Below, piece after piece: positions 1 to 7,242 of a stretch of 18,036 bases of DNA. Below the pieces are notes generated by a model that was not told the DNA's origin, made no database searches, and was given only the letters and a program-made list of their open reading frames with translations. The stretch covers positions 1 to 18,036 of the forward strand of contig JALKBU010001034.1 of assembly GCA_023091735.1 (NCBI GenBank), written 5' to 3'. Source of the stretch: Trichomonas tenax. Lineage: Eukaryota > Parabasalia > Trichomonadida > Trichomonadidae. Numbering within the stretch: the stretch's first letter is position 1; each line of letters starts with the position of its first letter. A program made the translations under genes and the position numbers.

Positions 1-1
1 A

Positions 2-479
2 TCAAGCATGGAACCCGGAAACCCGGAACCTTAGTGAAAACACCCGAAAAATGCTTATTTGCTCCAGTAAATCCCCAAATCCACACCTCATTTACTCGAG
101 TAAATCCCTAAAAATCAACCAATTTCACTAAATTCATTTTTTGGTTTAGCTTTTTCAGAAATGACCAAAAACTCACGAAAATCATTAATTTACCCCCATT
201 TCTTCAGGGTTCCATCCTTCATTTACCCCCATTTCTTCAGGGTTCCACACCTCATTTACTCCCGTTTCTTCAGGGTTCCACACCTCATTTACTCCCGTAA
301 ACTCTCAAAATTTGAAGTTTTTCTTAATTTCAAAAGCTGAACCAAAATCCATAAATGCGTTAAACATGCCGAAATCTTTAAATCTTACTGTGAAAACATC
401 ACGAAATCATTAAATTTCTTCATTTATCACAGCTTGGAGGCTTGCGAAGCAAGCTGGAGAGCTCATTTGTGTGTGTGTT
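2..479. repeat. Foldback dispersed repeat, copy A
   Basis: This is a diverged direct repeat of the segment at 1297-1709. Shared blocks include a start rich in GGAACC, the phrase TGCTTATTTGCTCCAGTAAA, a palindrome ATTTACTCGAGTAAAT at 90-105, and a T-run followed by GGTTTAGCTTTTTCAG near 137-160. An inverted match to that last block, AAAAGCTGAACCAAAAT, lies near 333-350, so the repeat can fold back on itself. A short GC-rich hairpin (GCTTGC-GAA-GCAAGC, 440-454) comes just before the end. The copy stops at GCTCATTTGTGTGTGTGTT (461-479), which is identical to the end of copy B. Beyond that junction the sequence differs, so this is probably an element boundary. I do not recognise the family. Confidence 0.75.
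189..287. repeat. 33-bp tandem repeat, three units
   Basis: Three consecutive 33-base units (189-221, 222-254, 255-287) each start TTTAC(C/T)CCC and carry TTTCTTCAGGGTTCCA followed by a CTTCA or CCTCA end. A fourth partial unit follows at 288. Copy B of the surrounding repeat has only one such unit (near 1483-1516), so unit number varies between copies. Confidence 0.85.
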
Positions 480-499
480 ATTGCGCTAATTCATCAAGA

Positions 500-817
500 G
501 AAACAGGAGGAAGTAAAAAGATTTCAGTAAATAACTTACCTTCACACAATCATTACTTTTCGGGTACAACATCATTGGCAGGAGCTCATACTCATTTAAT
601 CAGTAATAGAGGTTATTACGGATGTGGTAACGGAGGAAAAGAAACAATTTCGCGTCATGATATTTCATCAGATACCAGAGAATACAACACGGGTTTAATC
701 ATTGATCATGCAGGAAATCACAATCATTCAGTTTACGGAAACACTGCCGACACTGGTTCAGGTACTGATTACATGCCTCTATACATTACTGTTTACGCTT
801 GGCATAGGGTTTATTAA
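500..817 (+). pseudogene. 5'-truncated phage tail-fibre/collar C-terminal domain
   Basis: An open frame runs to TAA at 815-817 and encodes about 105 residues that look like the C-terminal domain of bacteriophage tail-fibre or collar proteins. It has a TGGS motif, then NLPSHNH, FSGTTS and AGAHTHL, then DHAGNHNH, SVYGNT, TGSGT and MPLYITVYAWHRV at the end. The repeated HxH pairs match those that coordinate iron in phage fibre trimers. No usable ATG lies upstream: the frame reads back without one into the repeat junction at 461-479, so the N-terminal part is missing. The frame contains no stop, which suggests a recent capture or continued selection. Inference: a laterally acquired, phage- or bacterium-derived adhesion domain, now a fragment unless transcription starts within the repeat. 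Confidence 0.7.
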
Positions 818-1107
818 ATCCAAATAAATTTTCTCTCATAACCACTAAAATTATTTTTCAAAATTTCCTTACCCCATTTTCTTTTCGCTTTCTTTTCTTA
901 GTTAGTTAGTTTGTCATAAATTATTTTCAAAACTGAATAAATTTTATAAAGTCAGGAATTCCAAAATAAAATTAACGTTAGTTTTGTAAGTAATTCAAAA
1001 ATTTATTTTCTATATGGGGGACCTAACTTGTAAAACTAATTCTGTCGTAAATATTAGTATTAATAAATTACTCGTTTTGTAATTTGTGAGTTCAGTAATT
1101 TTATAAA
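818..1107. other. AT-rich spacer, no gene seen
   Basis: No convincing coding frame. It holds polypyrimidine stretches and TTAGTTAGTTAGTT near 899-912, and it separates the phage-tail-like fragment from the perfect hairpin at 1108. Confidence 0.5.
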
Positions 1108-1156
1108 AAGATGTTCGCAGAGCTCGAGGCGAAGACTCGAGCTCTGCGAACATCTT
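1108..1156. repeat. Perfect hairpin, 21-bp arms, 7-nt loop
   Basis: Left arm 1108-1128 and right arm 1136-1156 are exact reverse complements (AAGATGTTCGCAGAGCTCGAG is 21 bases; core GTTCGCAGAGCTCGAG). The loop is GCGAAGA. It is GC-rich inside AT-rich sequence and lies between the two repeat copies. It has no T-run and is not a plausible bacterial-style terminator. It could be the core of a small foldback element. Confidence 0.9.
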
Positions 1157-1296
1157 ATTACTAACTCTATTATTCCCCTAGGTTCCAGGTTCCAGGTAGT
1201 TCCATGTATATTATTATATGAAATATATTTTTTGGTTTAGCTTTTTCTGATCTGCTTTTTCTAAAAATATACGTATTTATAAAATGGTTTATTTTC

Positions 1297-1709
1297 AAGC
1301 ATGGAACCCGGAACCCTGGAACCTTAACGAAAACATCCGAAAAATGCTTATTTGCTCCAGTAAATCCCCAAATCCACCCCAAATTTACTCGAGTAAATCC
1401 CTAAAAATCAACCAATTCCATCAAATTTCATTTTTTGGTTCAGCTTTTCAGAAATGCCCCAAAATTCACGAAAAACATTCATTTACCCCCATTTCTTCAG
1501 GGTTCCACCCTTCATTTACTCGAGTTAATCCCCAAATTTTGAAGTTTTTTTATGATTTCAAAAGCTAAACCAAAATTCCACAAATGATTTAAAACCGTTA
1601 TATCATCAGGTTAAGAAGAATAAGACCAAGCCCCGCAGGGGGTTGGGCTCATTTATCCTAGCCCGAAGCTGAGCTTGCTCAGCGGGATGGGCTCATTTGT
1701 GTGTGTGTT
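1297..1709. repeat. Foldback dispersed repeat, copy B
   Basis: This is the second copy of the repeat at 2-479, in the same orientation. It starts with CAAGCATGGAACCCGGAACC and ends at GCTCATTTGTGTGTGTGTT (1691-1709). It contains its own inverted pair (TTTTTTGGTTCAGCTTTT near 1433-1450 and AAAAGCTAAACCAAAAT near 1559-1575) and a GC-rich hairpin GCTGAGC-TT-GCTCAGC (1668-1683). Flanking sequence at 1178-1203 (GGTTCCAGGTTCCAGG) is an inverted match to the start of this copy. Frames at 1170-1382 and 1284-1568 are not genes; they follow the repeat. Confidence 0.75.
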
Positions 1710-1863
1710 CATATCCTAAATCATTTAACATCTCACTAAACCTCTTCACATTTCTCAAATAATAACTGCTTGTCTCTATTTCTGCCTCATCTCAAATCTT
1801 TTTGATTTCTTCATATGTAAAATCAGAAGTTAGCATTGCTGATGTTCTCACTCTCTGTGTCAT
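1693..1863 (-). pseudogene. Small reading frame with one in-frame TGA
   Basis: From ATG at 1863-1861 the minus strand reads 56 codons to TGA at 1695-1693. One internal TGA falls at codon 24 (1794-1792), inside IKKI-stop-DEAEIE. On both sides the frame looks coding: it begins MTQRVRTSAMLTSDF and ends with helix-like, charged sequence (YYLRNVKRFSEML). The last codons and stop lie in the 19-base junction shared by the two repeats, so the true 3' end may be lost. I do not recognise the family. A TGG to TGA change would explain the break, but that is inference. Confidence 0.4.
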
Positions 1864-2324
1864 TTATATAAAAATAAAAATTAATTTAAAAGTAAAAAAA
1901 AGTTTTCCAAACGCACAATTTTCAGAAAAATTTAAAATATTCATTACTTTCCATTCATTAATTTTACATAAACTTTCATAAATTTTCCATTAAATTTTCA
2001 TAAAATTTCCATAAATTTTGTTCATTATACATCTTTACACATTTTCATTAACGTGCTCACGATTATTTACATTCAATATTCAAAATAACCGTTTTTATGT
2101 TTTTTGCGTTTTTAGTTTTCATTCAATTTTTCAATACCCTCATAAATTTTTCATCATTTACTACATCACATTTCATTATTTTTACTCATTAATTCCGCCA
2201 CAGTCGGTAATAAAATCTAAATGATTTTTCACCTTTGTGGGGCTGGGGTAAATTAAAAAATTTATTATAAAAGTTATTAAATCATATATTGGTTTAGGTT
2301 ATTTTATAAATTGGTGATAAACAT
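1864..2324. other. AT-rich spacer with short degenerate repeats
   Basis: No gene seen. Positions about 1962-2025 contain several imperfect copies of a CATAAATTTTC-like unit of 12-14 bases. A 68-codon open frame at 2018-2224 is low-complexity, rich in Phe, Ile and Tyr, and is not supported. Confidence 0.5.
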
Positions 2325-2442
2325 ATATGAAGTGTGCTTTTTTAGGTACGCTGTTGTAAATTGTTTTTGTGCAGGGAGAGGAACGGAGAAACGAACCCTA
2401 CATTGAAGAATTTTGAGTGGACCTAAAAAGCACACTTCATAT
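2325..2442. mobile_element. MITE-like element with 22-23 bp terminal inverted repeats
   Basis: The left end (2325-2347, ATATGAAGTGTGCTTTTTT then AGGT) and right end (2421-2442) are reverse complements apart from one extra T on the left. The interior is about 73 bp and non-coding. TA dinucleotides at both outer ends would fit a TA-target element of Tc1/mariner type, but at this size it would be non-autonomous. The family assignment is inference. Confidence 0.6.
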
Positions 2443-2619
2443 ACTACTTTTTGCGTGTCAACAAGTCATGTTGTAAAGTGTCATATTATCGGATTTTCAG
2501 CATTGAATAATAGTAAAAAACGATTAAAAATGCGTTTTGTGAAGTAAAATATTATTTGCCAAATAAAAAAAATAGTTGTCAGATTCGAAATTAGAGGGGA
2601 GAGTATTCAAATTTGAAAT

Positions 2620-3210
2620 AAAAAAATGTGCTTTTCGTCCATTTTTGCTGCTGTGTGCAACTATGCCACACTGTTTGACTGCGCGCAGCAGAAAACATGT
2701 AGGGAAAGCACTTTTTCAAAGTCGATTGAAAATCTAAGTTATTTCGACGCAGACCGAGATTCATCGTTTCTTTAGCAAGTAAATCCTTAGCATCACATGA
2801 ATCTAACTCAATCACCGCTGAAGAAGCAAGGGATCTCGTGTTTTTTTTGCGGATATAACTTCGATTCACAAAAATATTTTGCTTTTTGGCCATCTTTGAT
2901 ACTGAGCGCATCTACCACACATATGATAGCTGCACACAGTATCAAAGATGTCCAAAAAGCAGAATTAAAAAAAATAAATCTACATGATTTCGGCAAAGGC
3001 TGATGTTTTTCGCTTCTTTAGCTAGTGACTTCTTAGAGATACATAGATCCCAGATATTCACTAGCTAAAGAAGCGAAAAACATCAGCCTTTGCCGAAATT
3101 ACTTCGATGCACAACTTCCTTCTTAAAAGTGTTTTTGACCCATTTTTGCTGCTGCGCGCAGCCATGCAGTGTGGCATAGCTGCACACAACGGCAGAAATG
3201 GGTCAAAAAC
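2620..3210. repeat. Array of alternating hairpins, period about 250 bp
   Basis: Three related hairpins of about 80-95 bp are centred near 2668, 2921 and 3171, at even spacing of about 250 bp. All have arms of the type (G)TTTTTG-CCAT-TTTGCTGCTG and loops with TGCGCGCAG or AGCTGCACACA. The outer two loops are near-copies in opposite orientation. The middle arms (2881-2904 and 2937-2960) match at 23 of 24 bases, and the right-hand arms (3131-3150 and 3191-3210) at 18 of 20. The two spacers are also related and hold a second hairpin type: perfect at 2987-3099, strongly diverged around 2735-2860. Open frames here (2591-2911, 2797-3003, 2808-2996) are by-products of the inverted repeats. Confidence 0.75.
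2987..3099. repeat. Perfect inverted repeat, 42-bp arms
   Basis: Arms 2987-3028 and 3058-3099 are exact reverse complements around a 29-bp loop. They begin ATTTCGGCAAAGGCTGATG and end GCTAGTGA at the loop. Perfect pairing, next to a much more diverged sister hairpin about 250 bp upstream, points to recent origin or repair-driven homogenisation. Confidence 0.92.
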
Positions 3211-3551
3211 ATTAATATAATATAATTTATTTCTCTCACATCAAATTCAAATAGATATTAACCCTTTATTAATTTGTTTGACATTTTGTCGCTTTATATT
3301 AAATATCACCTTTTTAGAAATCTGACAAACTGACACTGTACAACGTGACTCGTTGACAGGCAAAACAATGGCATGTTTATTTTGCAGCGGTTGCATGTCA
3401 GCCTCTCAATTTTTGTAACGAAATTATCTCAATCTCGAAACCCATTAATATCGCATCTACATCAAATTTCAAAGTGTGAATCCGACATGTAAATTTTGAA
3501 ATTTTGACATGTTTTTGCCACAGGTTTCCCAGTATTTTTACGAATTGCTCC

Positions 3552-3613
3552 GCAACTGAAGAAGATCAATGGCGTAGCGGAGCGCAGCGTAGCCATTAAT
3601 ATTCATCAGTTGC
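3552..3613. repeat. GC-rich inverted repeat, 22-bp arms
   Basis: Arms 3552-3573 (GCAACTGAAGAAGATCAATG then GC) and 3592-3613 match at 19 of 22 bases. The 18-base centre (GTAGCGGAGCGCAGCGTA) is very GC-rich against the AT-rich surroundings. It resembles a small foldback insertion. No coding content. Confidence 0.7.
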
Positions 3614-3652
3614 TCCTATTTTTAGCCAAAAAAGTTGTTGCCAAGGCAATCG

Positions 3653-3778
3653 TTAATTCTTCAGGCCATTCTCTGCGGCGCATTCACAGTTGTATCTCTC
3701 AATAGCTCGGCGCTTTGCAAGCGCCTCGGTCTTACAACCTTTCCAGTGTTTCAGCACAAAAGCATTAAAAAGATCCAT
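3653..3778 (-). CDS. Possible small hypothetical protein (41 aa)
   Basis: ATG at 3778-3776 opens a 41-residue frame ending TAA at 3655-3653. It starts MDLFNAFVLKHWKGC and continues as a basic, Ala/Glu-rich amphipathic helix with a CEC pair near the end. GC-rich codons (GCG, CGC, GCC, CTG) stand out from the neighbouring AT-rich DNA, which argues for a transferred or mobile-element-derived piece and against chance. There is no clear initiator site. A pyrimidine run with TTTTGTAG just upstream is not the trichomonad intron end. Family unknown. The overlapping plus-strand frame (3635-3973) has no ATG start and is less likely. Confidence 0.3.
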   Translation of the reverse strand: MDLFNAFVLKHWKGCKTEALAKRRAIERYNCECAAENGLKN

Positions 3779-4515
3779 GCTACAAAAGGAAAAAAAAAAT
3801 GCATCACGCGATCTTTTATGAGCATAGGTAACCTATATCTCACTGCACTATGCGCTCAATCCACTAGAATGGTTTTTCCGCTTATTATTTTTAATTTTCC
3901 ACTTTACATGTCAGATTCGCAACTTTGTTACGTTCTGTCACTTGTTCAGTTAACATATTTTTATACAAAATAATTATCAAAAACTCCAAATCACCGGATA
4001 TTTAGCTTATGGATAGCATAGTCGTTATATATTTTAAATTTATTTGATTATTAATAATTTGGTGTGAAAAATATGTTGACTTATGCATGTCAAAGCTATA
4101 TTTACAAATATTGGCTCAACATAAACAATAGAAACAATGATTGAATTTTTTGGTAAATAGTGTTACAATACATGAGATATATGTATATTCTCTCAATAAG
4201 ATTGGAGAACACCGATCCGGTTTTGAATTCTCCGCTAGCAAAGCCTCCCTGATATATAAATATAAAAAATTGAGATTTATTAATGCTGCAGCTTGCCCGT
4301 GGGACGTAGAACGGGAATATTTAAAAATTGCAGATTTGGCCCGTATAATTTTTGAGAAGTGTTTAAATTATTTGAATTCCGCTATTTTTTTCTGAGAAAC
4401 TTTTCAGTTAAGGATTCTATTGAAAAAAATCAGGCTGTAATAATGATTACTATCATCTATAAACATAAATTTTCATGTTTTCGCAATTAAATATCAGATT
4501 TGAATGTATTTAGAG
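3779..4515. other. Intergenic; one weak degenerate frame
   Basis: No solid gene. A plus-strand frame at about 4141-4395 has no ATG start. Its middle (residues such as INAAACPWDVEREYLKIADLARI) looks mildly coding, so it may be a decayed fragment, but no family is recognisable. A TTTACATGTCA site lies at 3903-3913. Confidence 0.35.
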
Positions 4516-4527
4516 TCATTTTTATAG
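4516..4527 (+). promoter_or_regulatory. Initiator (Inr) of the Myb gene
   Basis: TCATTTTTATAG lies immediately before ATG 4528. TCATTT fits the trichomonad initiator TCA(C/T)(T/A), the site bound by IBP39 in Trichomonas vaginalis. It would give a 5' leader of about 10 nt, normal for the group, and supports this start. Confidence 0.7.
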
Positions 4528-5043
4528 ATGTTTCTTATGCGCAAGCACTCTAAGTACTCGAGCGATGACTCAGAGGATGATTTCTCTCAGTTCGAAGGGT
4601 CAACATCGAGGAAGAGATTCACACCAGAAGAAGATAGAATTCTCAAGGAGTACGTTGACTCTGGTGAGGGCCACACATGGGAAGACATTGCCAGGGCACT
4701 TACAGGAAGGACAGCTAGACAGTGCTGGGACAGATATCACAACTACTTGTGCAAAAGCATCAAGAAAGAGAAATGGACAGAAGACGAAGACGCTTTGATC
4801 ATCAGCATGTATAACAGAATTGGATCCAAGTGGACTAAGATTGCAGCAATGCTCGACGGCCGCAGCGGAAACAATGTCAAGAATCGTTGGCACAAGTACT
4901 TGTCAAAGAGGATGCTTGGATCTTCTGATGAAGTCACTGTTAGGCAGCCAATTCCTGAACTCAGCACACAGAGCGCCAATCTCGAGTTCGATATTGATAT
5001 GTTCAACAACGACTTCGCTAAGTTCTTCGACGTCTTCAACTGA
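4528..5043 (+). CDS. Myb-like DNA-binding protein, two repeats (171 aa)
   Basis: A nuclear transcription-factor-type protein. Two SANT/Myb repeats occupy residues about 30-76 and 82-126. The tryptophan positions are F31-W51-W67 in the first repeat (aromatic F replaces the first W) and W83-W102-W121 in the second. Recognition-helix motifs are RTARQCWDRYHNYL and NNVKNRWHKYL. The N-terminus is Ser/Asp-rich and acidic, and the C-terminus has an acidic, Phe-rich stretch (FDIDMFNNDFAKFFD) that could be an activation or interaction patch. The small two-repeat layout is typical of the large trichomonad Myb family, whose studied members regulate adhesin and other promoters. It ends in TGA with ATAAATAAAG 48 nt downstream. 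The target site is unknown. Confidence 0.93.
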   Translation: MFLMRKHSKYSSDDSEDDFSQFEGSTSRKRFTPEEDRILKEYVDSGEGHTWEDIARALTGRTARQCWDRYHNYLCKSIKKEKWTEDEDALIISMYNRIGSKWTKIAAMLDGRSGNNVKNRWHKYLSKRMLGSSDEVTVRQPIPELSTQSANLEFDIDMFNNDFAKFFDVFN

Positions 5044-5089
5044 GCAAAAGTTTTTATCTTTTGTTTTATAGAGTGTATATATTTACGGT

Positions 5090-5099
5090 ATAAATAAAG
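5090..5099 (+). terminator. Polyadenylation signal of the Myb gene
   Basis: ATAAATAAAG about 50 nt after the TGA stop contains TAAA twice. Because this gene ends in TGA, the signal cannot overlap the stop as it does in several neighbours. Confidence 0.5.
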
Positions 5100-5100
5100 T

Positions 5101-5840
5101 TTTTTCATTGAAACTTTTATTAATTGCAGCGTTATTTCGAAATATACAGAGGATAAGCCTCTGCTGGCGCCATACAACCGAAAACTGGCTTAATTTACGT
5201 AGATTTCGAAGTTAATGACCTAAAGATTTTTTGCATGTGGTATTGAAGTACTCATCGTTGAACAAATGTGGGGAACACTTCAATGCCATATCATTTTACT
5301 ATCAATATTGGTGTTTTTCAAGCCAATATCTTTTTGCGGAAATATATCACTAAATTAGTGACATTTTATTCATATAGCATCACATAGTGCGTAGTTCGAA
5401 GTATCGCTGCCAAGATTAAGAGCCTTCAGAGCTAAAATATTTTGATCGATGTTACAAAAAGCATAATTTTACGATTTTAGTAATACTATTATGTAGTGCT
5501 GCAGTAGCATATACTAATCCTTTCACGTACACCATTTCAAATTTGTTTGATTTGATCAAAATATTATTTTTACTCAACAGAACTACATAGAATATGTTTT
5601 ACATAGTCTGATGATGTAATATTCCAACTAAAAATTCACGAATGACTTAATAGTATTTGATGAGAATATTTTATTTGGAACAAAGAAGGATAACACATTT
5701 TCCTTTCTTTGCAGATGGAATGTGTTAAGTTTCGCATATGCAAAGAAGAATCAAATAGTGTAATATTATTTATTTGGAATTTAATTTGATTTTTGACATT
5801 AAGTTTGGTATCTCTTTATAATAAACAACACAAAAGACAC
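5101..5840. other. Intergenic region with several short hairpins
   Basis: No gene seen. Short palindromes are present: CAGAGG-ATAAG-CCTCTG (5148-5164), TCACTAAATTAGTGA (near 5347-5361) and AATATTGG paired with CCAATATC (near 5304-5331). A cluster at about 5678-5752 can form competing hairpins and is listed as a finding. None matches an RNA family I know. Confidence 0.4.
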
Positions 5841-5955
5841 CCAGAGTTCCAGGTATATTTGATTGCTAAACTTTTATTTGTCACAATATAAAATTAAAGT
5901 TGCATTGAAGAATCACGAAAACGGGAATTTGCTTTATCCACCACCAGTATTAACT

Positions 5956-6465
5956 TTATTTCGGTGGCTGTGGCTCAACTTTTCTCTTTCCAACATCTTC
6001 CCAGTTTGTGGAAAGAACTGTACCACCAGACTCAATGAAGCTCTTGTACATGGCCCTCTTTGCGTCATCGCCAGCGTTTGCATAGATTCCTTGAAGGAAT
6101 TTATCAATTCCTTGATCCTTGACTTCCTCTTCCTCTGGGAACTCAACCTTAGACCATTTCTTGTAGAGTGGCTCTGTGGCTTCTGCGTCAGCTTCAGCGT
6201 GTGGCCAGTTTGCGACGGCAACTTTTTCGAAGGAGATTTCAATCTTCTTTGAGCCATTGTCGATCTTCATCGACTCTGGCTTGATGTCGTTGAAGAAAGC
6301 CCAGGCCTTGACGTGCTCGTTTCCGTCAACATTAACTTTGATAACGACGCCCTTTGCTTCTGGGTGTGTTTCTACGATCTCAACGTTCTTGCCACTCTTG
6401 TAGATCGTGACTGCGACGTTCTTTGGAGTTTGATATGTATCGTTTTGCAGAGGAAACTCAGACAT
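5956..6465 (-). CDS. SGT1: SGT1-like CS + SGS domain co-chaperone (169 aa)
   Basis: A likely HSP90 co-chaperone. In the SGT1 family it links HSP90 to SKP1/SCF and other client complexes, and it acts in cytosol and nucleus. A CS (p23-like beta-sandwich) domain spans about residues 10-88 (VAVTIYKSGKNVEI, KVNVDG). An SGS domain covers about 103-165, with the very conserved YKSFIESGGTVLSTNW and a KRKVEP end. The N-terminal TPR of plant and yeast SGT1 is absent, as in several animal and protist versions. I take ATG at 6465; the longer frame to 6504 has no ATG there. The stop is TAA within TAAAG, the trichomonad poly(A) form. It converges with the Myb gene. Confidence 0.88.
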   Translation of the reverse strand: MSEFPLQNDTYQTPKNVAVTIYKSGKNVEIVETHPEAKGVVIKVNVDGNEHVKAWAFFNDIKPESMKIDNGSKKIEISFEKVAVANWPHAEADAEATEPLYKKWSKVEFPEEEEVKDQGIDKFLQGIYANAGDDAKRAMYKSFIESGGTVLSTNWEDVGKRKVEPQPPK

Positions 6466-7242
6466 TTCTTTATTTGGTTTCTGCCGACCAGGTTTTGCAT
6501 TCAAAATAATCGTCTTTACAGGTTCGATTCGCGACGCCCCAAAACTTTTTCCACATTATGTTAAACTTTTGCATTCAATGAAATGAGGGAGAAATACCAG
6601 ATTTATTCCAATCACATGGTTATTTTGTAAAACACTATCAATTCCAGCTTCATTATTTTGCCAAAAAGTCGCTGAATCATTTCTTTTTCAATTTTGCAAA
6701 AACAAAGTGAACACACATGTTCATTCACTTTCAATTGAGCAATTTATTTGAAGTTCTTACAAGCATATTGAAGTTATAAGTCAGTTGTTTTCATCACCAA
6801 TTCATTTCATTTTTATAACTGCCAGTTCCAGCATTGAACAAAGATAGATTGAAAATAGCATCATATATGTACTTATTCCTGTGATTGGAAATAGATATAT
6901 GAGTGGGAAAATGGACCCTGAAATAGAATGTTGATGTAACAAGTGTGTTATATTATTGAGTTGATAATTCCACCATGATGATTATAATTGCCATAACTCT
7001 GTTCATAAAAAGAATCCCATCGAATATCTTATTGTTGTATCCATTAATGGATCCTAAAAGTCCACGTTCTATGACATATTTCTTCACAAGATATGTTTCA
7101 TTGATCACATCTTATGATTAAAAGGAAACTGCTTTAGAACAAAACCAACATCATATGACATTGGAAGAATAAATGAAGTAAGATAGAAGACAATGAAATG
7201 AAATATTGAGGGAGAGCCCCATTAAAAGTGACAATAATATTA
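6466..7242. other. Divergent intergenic region, no gene seen
   Basis: It separates the starts of the SGT1-like gene (-) and the coiled-coil gene (+), so it should hold both promoters. I see no clear TCA(C/T)T initiator close to either ATG. The leader of the SGT1-like gene is unusually GC-rich at 6521-6540 (a GGTTCGATTC block on +), see rejected items. Confidence 0.5.

Noticed and set aside
1108..1156. Bacterial intrinsic terminator
   Set aside because: No T-run follows either arm and the genome context is eukaryotic.
1284..1568. 94-codon frame in repeat copy B
   Set aside because: It follows the repeat unit; the equivalent in copy A is not conserved as a frame, so it is non-coding.
2591..3003. 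Open frames of 62-106 codons on both strands
   Set aside because: They lie inside the hairpin array, mirror each other across strands and have no coding character.
1..3210. CRISPR array
   Set aside because: The repeats are foldback and irregular in spacing, without short uniform direct repeats and unique spacers; the genome is eukaryotic.
3778..3800. Pyrimidine run plus TAG before the small minus-strand ATG, like a 3' splice site
   Set aside because: Trichomonad introns end in a fused branch/acceptor of the ACTAACACACAG type, which is absent here and elsewhere in the window.
3635..3973. 112-codon plus-strand frame
   Set aside because: It starts at TTG, has no ATG until late, and overlaps a better minus-strand small frame; composition is not coding-like.
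4743..5177. 144-codon minus-strand frame and others overlapping the Myb gene
   Set aside because: Antisense shadows of a clear two-repeat Myb gene.
5863..6257. 129-codon plus-strand and 107-codon minus-strand frames
   Set aside because: They overlap the SGT1-like gene in other frames; the CS/SGS frame is the real one.
6521..6540. GGTTCGATTC with a following GCGACGCCCC, like a tRNA T-loop and acceptor end
   Set aside because: The T-stem does not pair (ACAGG against CGCGA) and no matching GGGGCGT acceptor strand lies upstream. It is a lone B-box-like sequence in the SGT1 leader.
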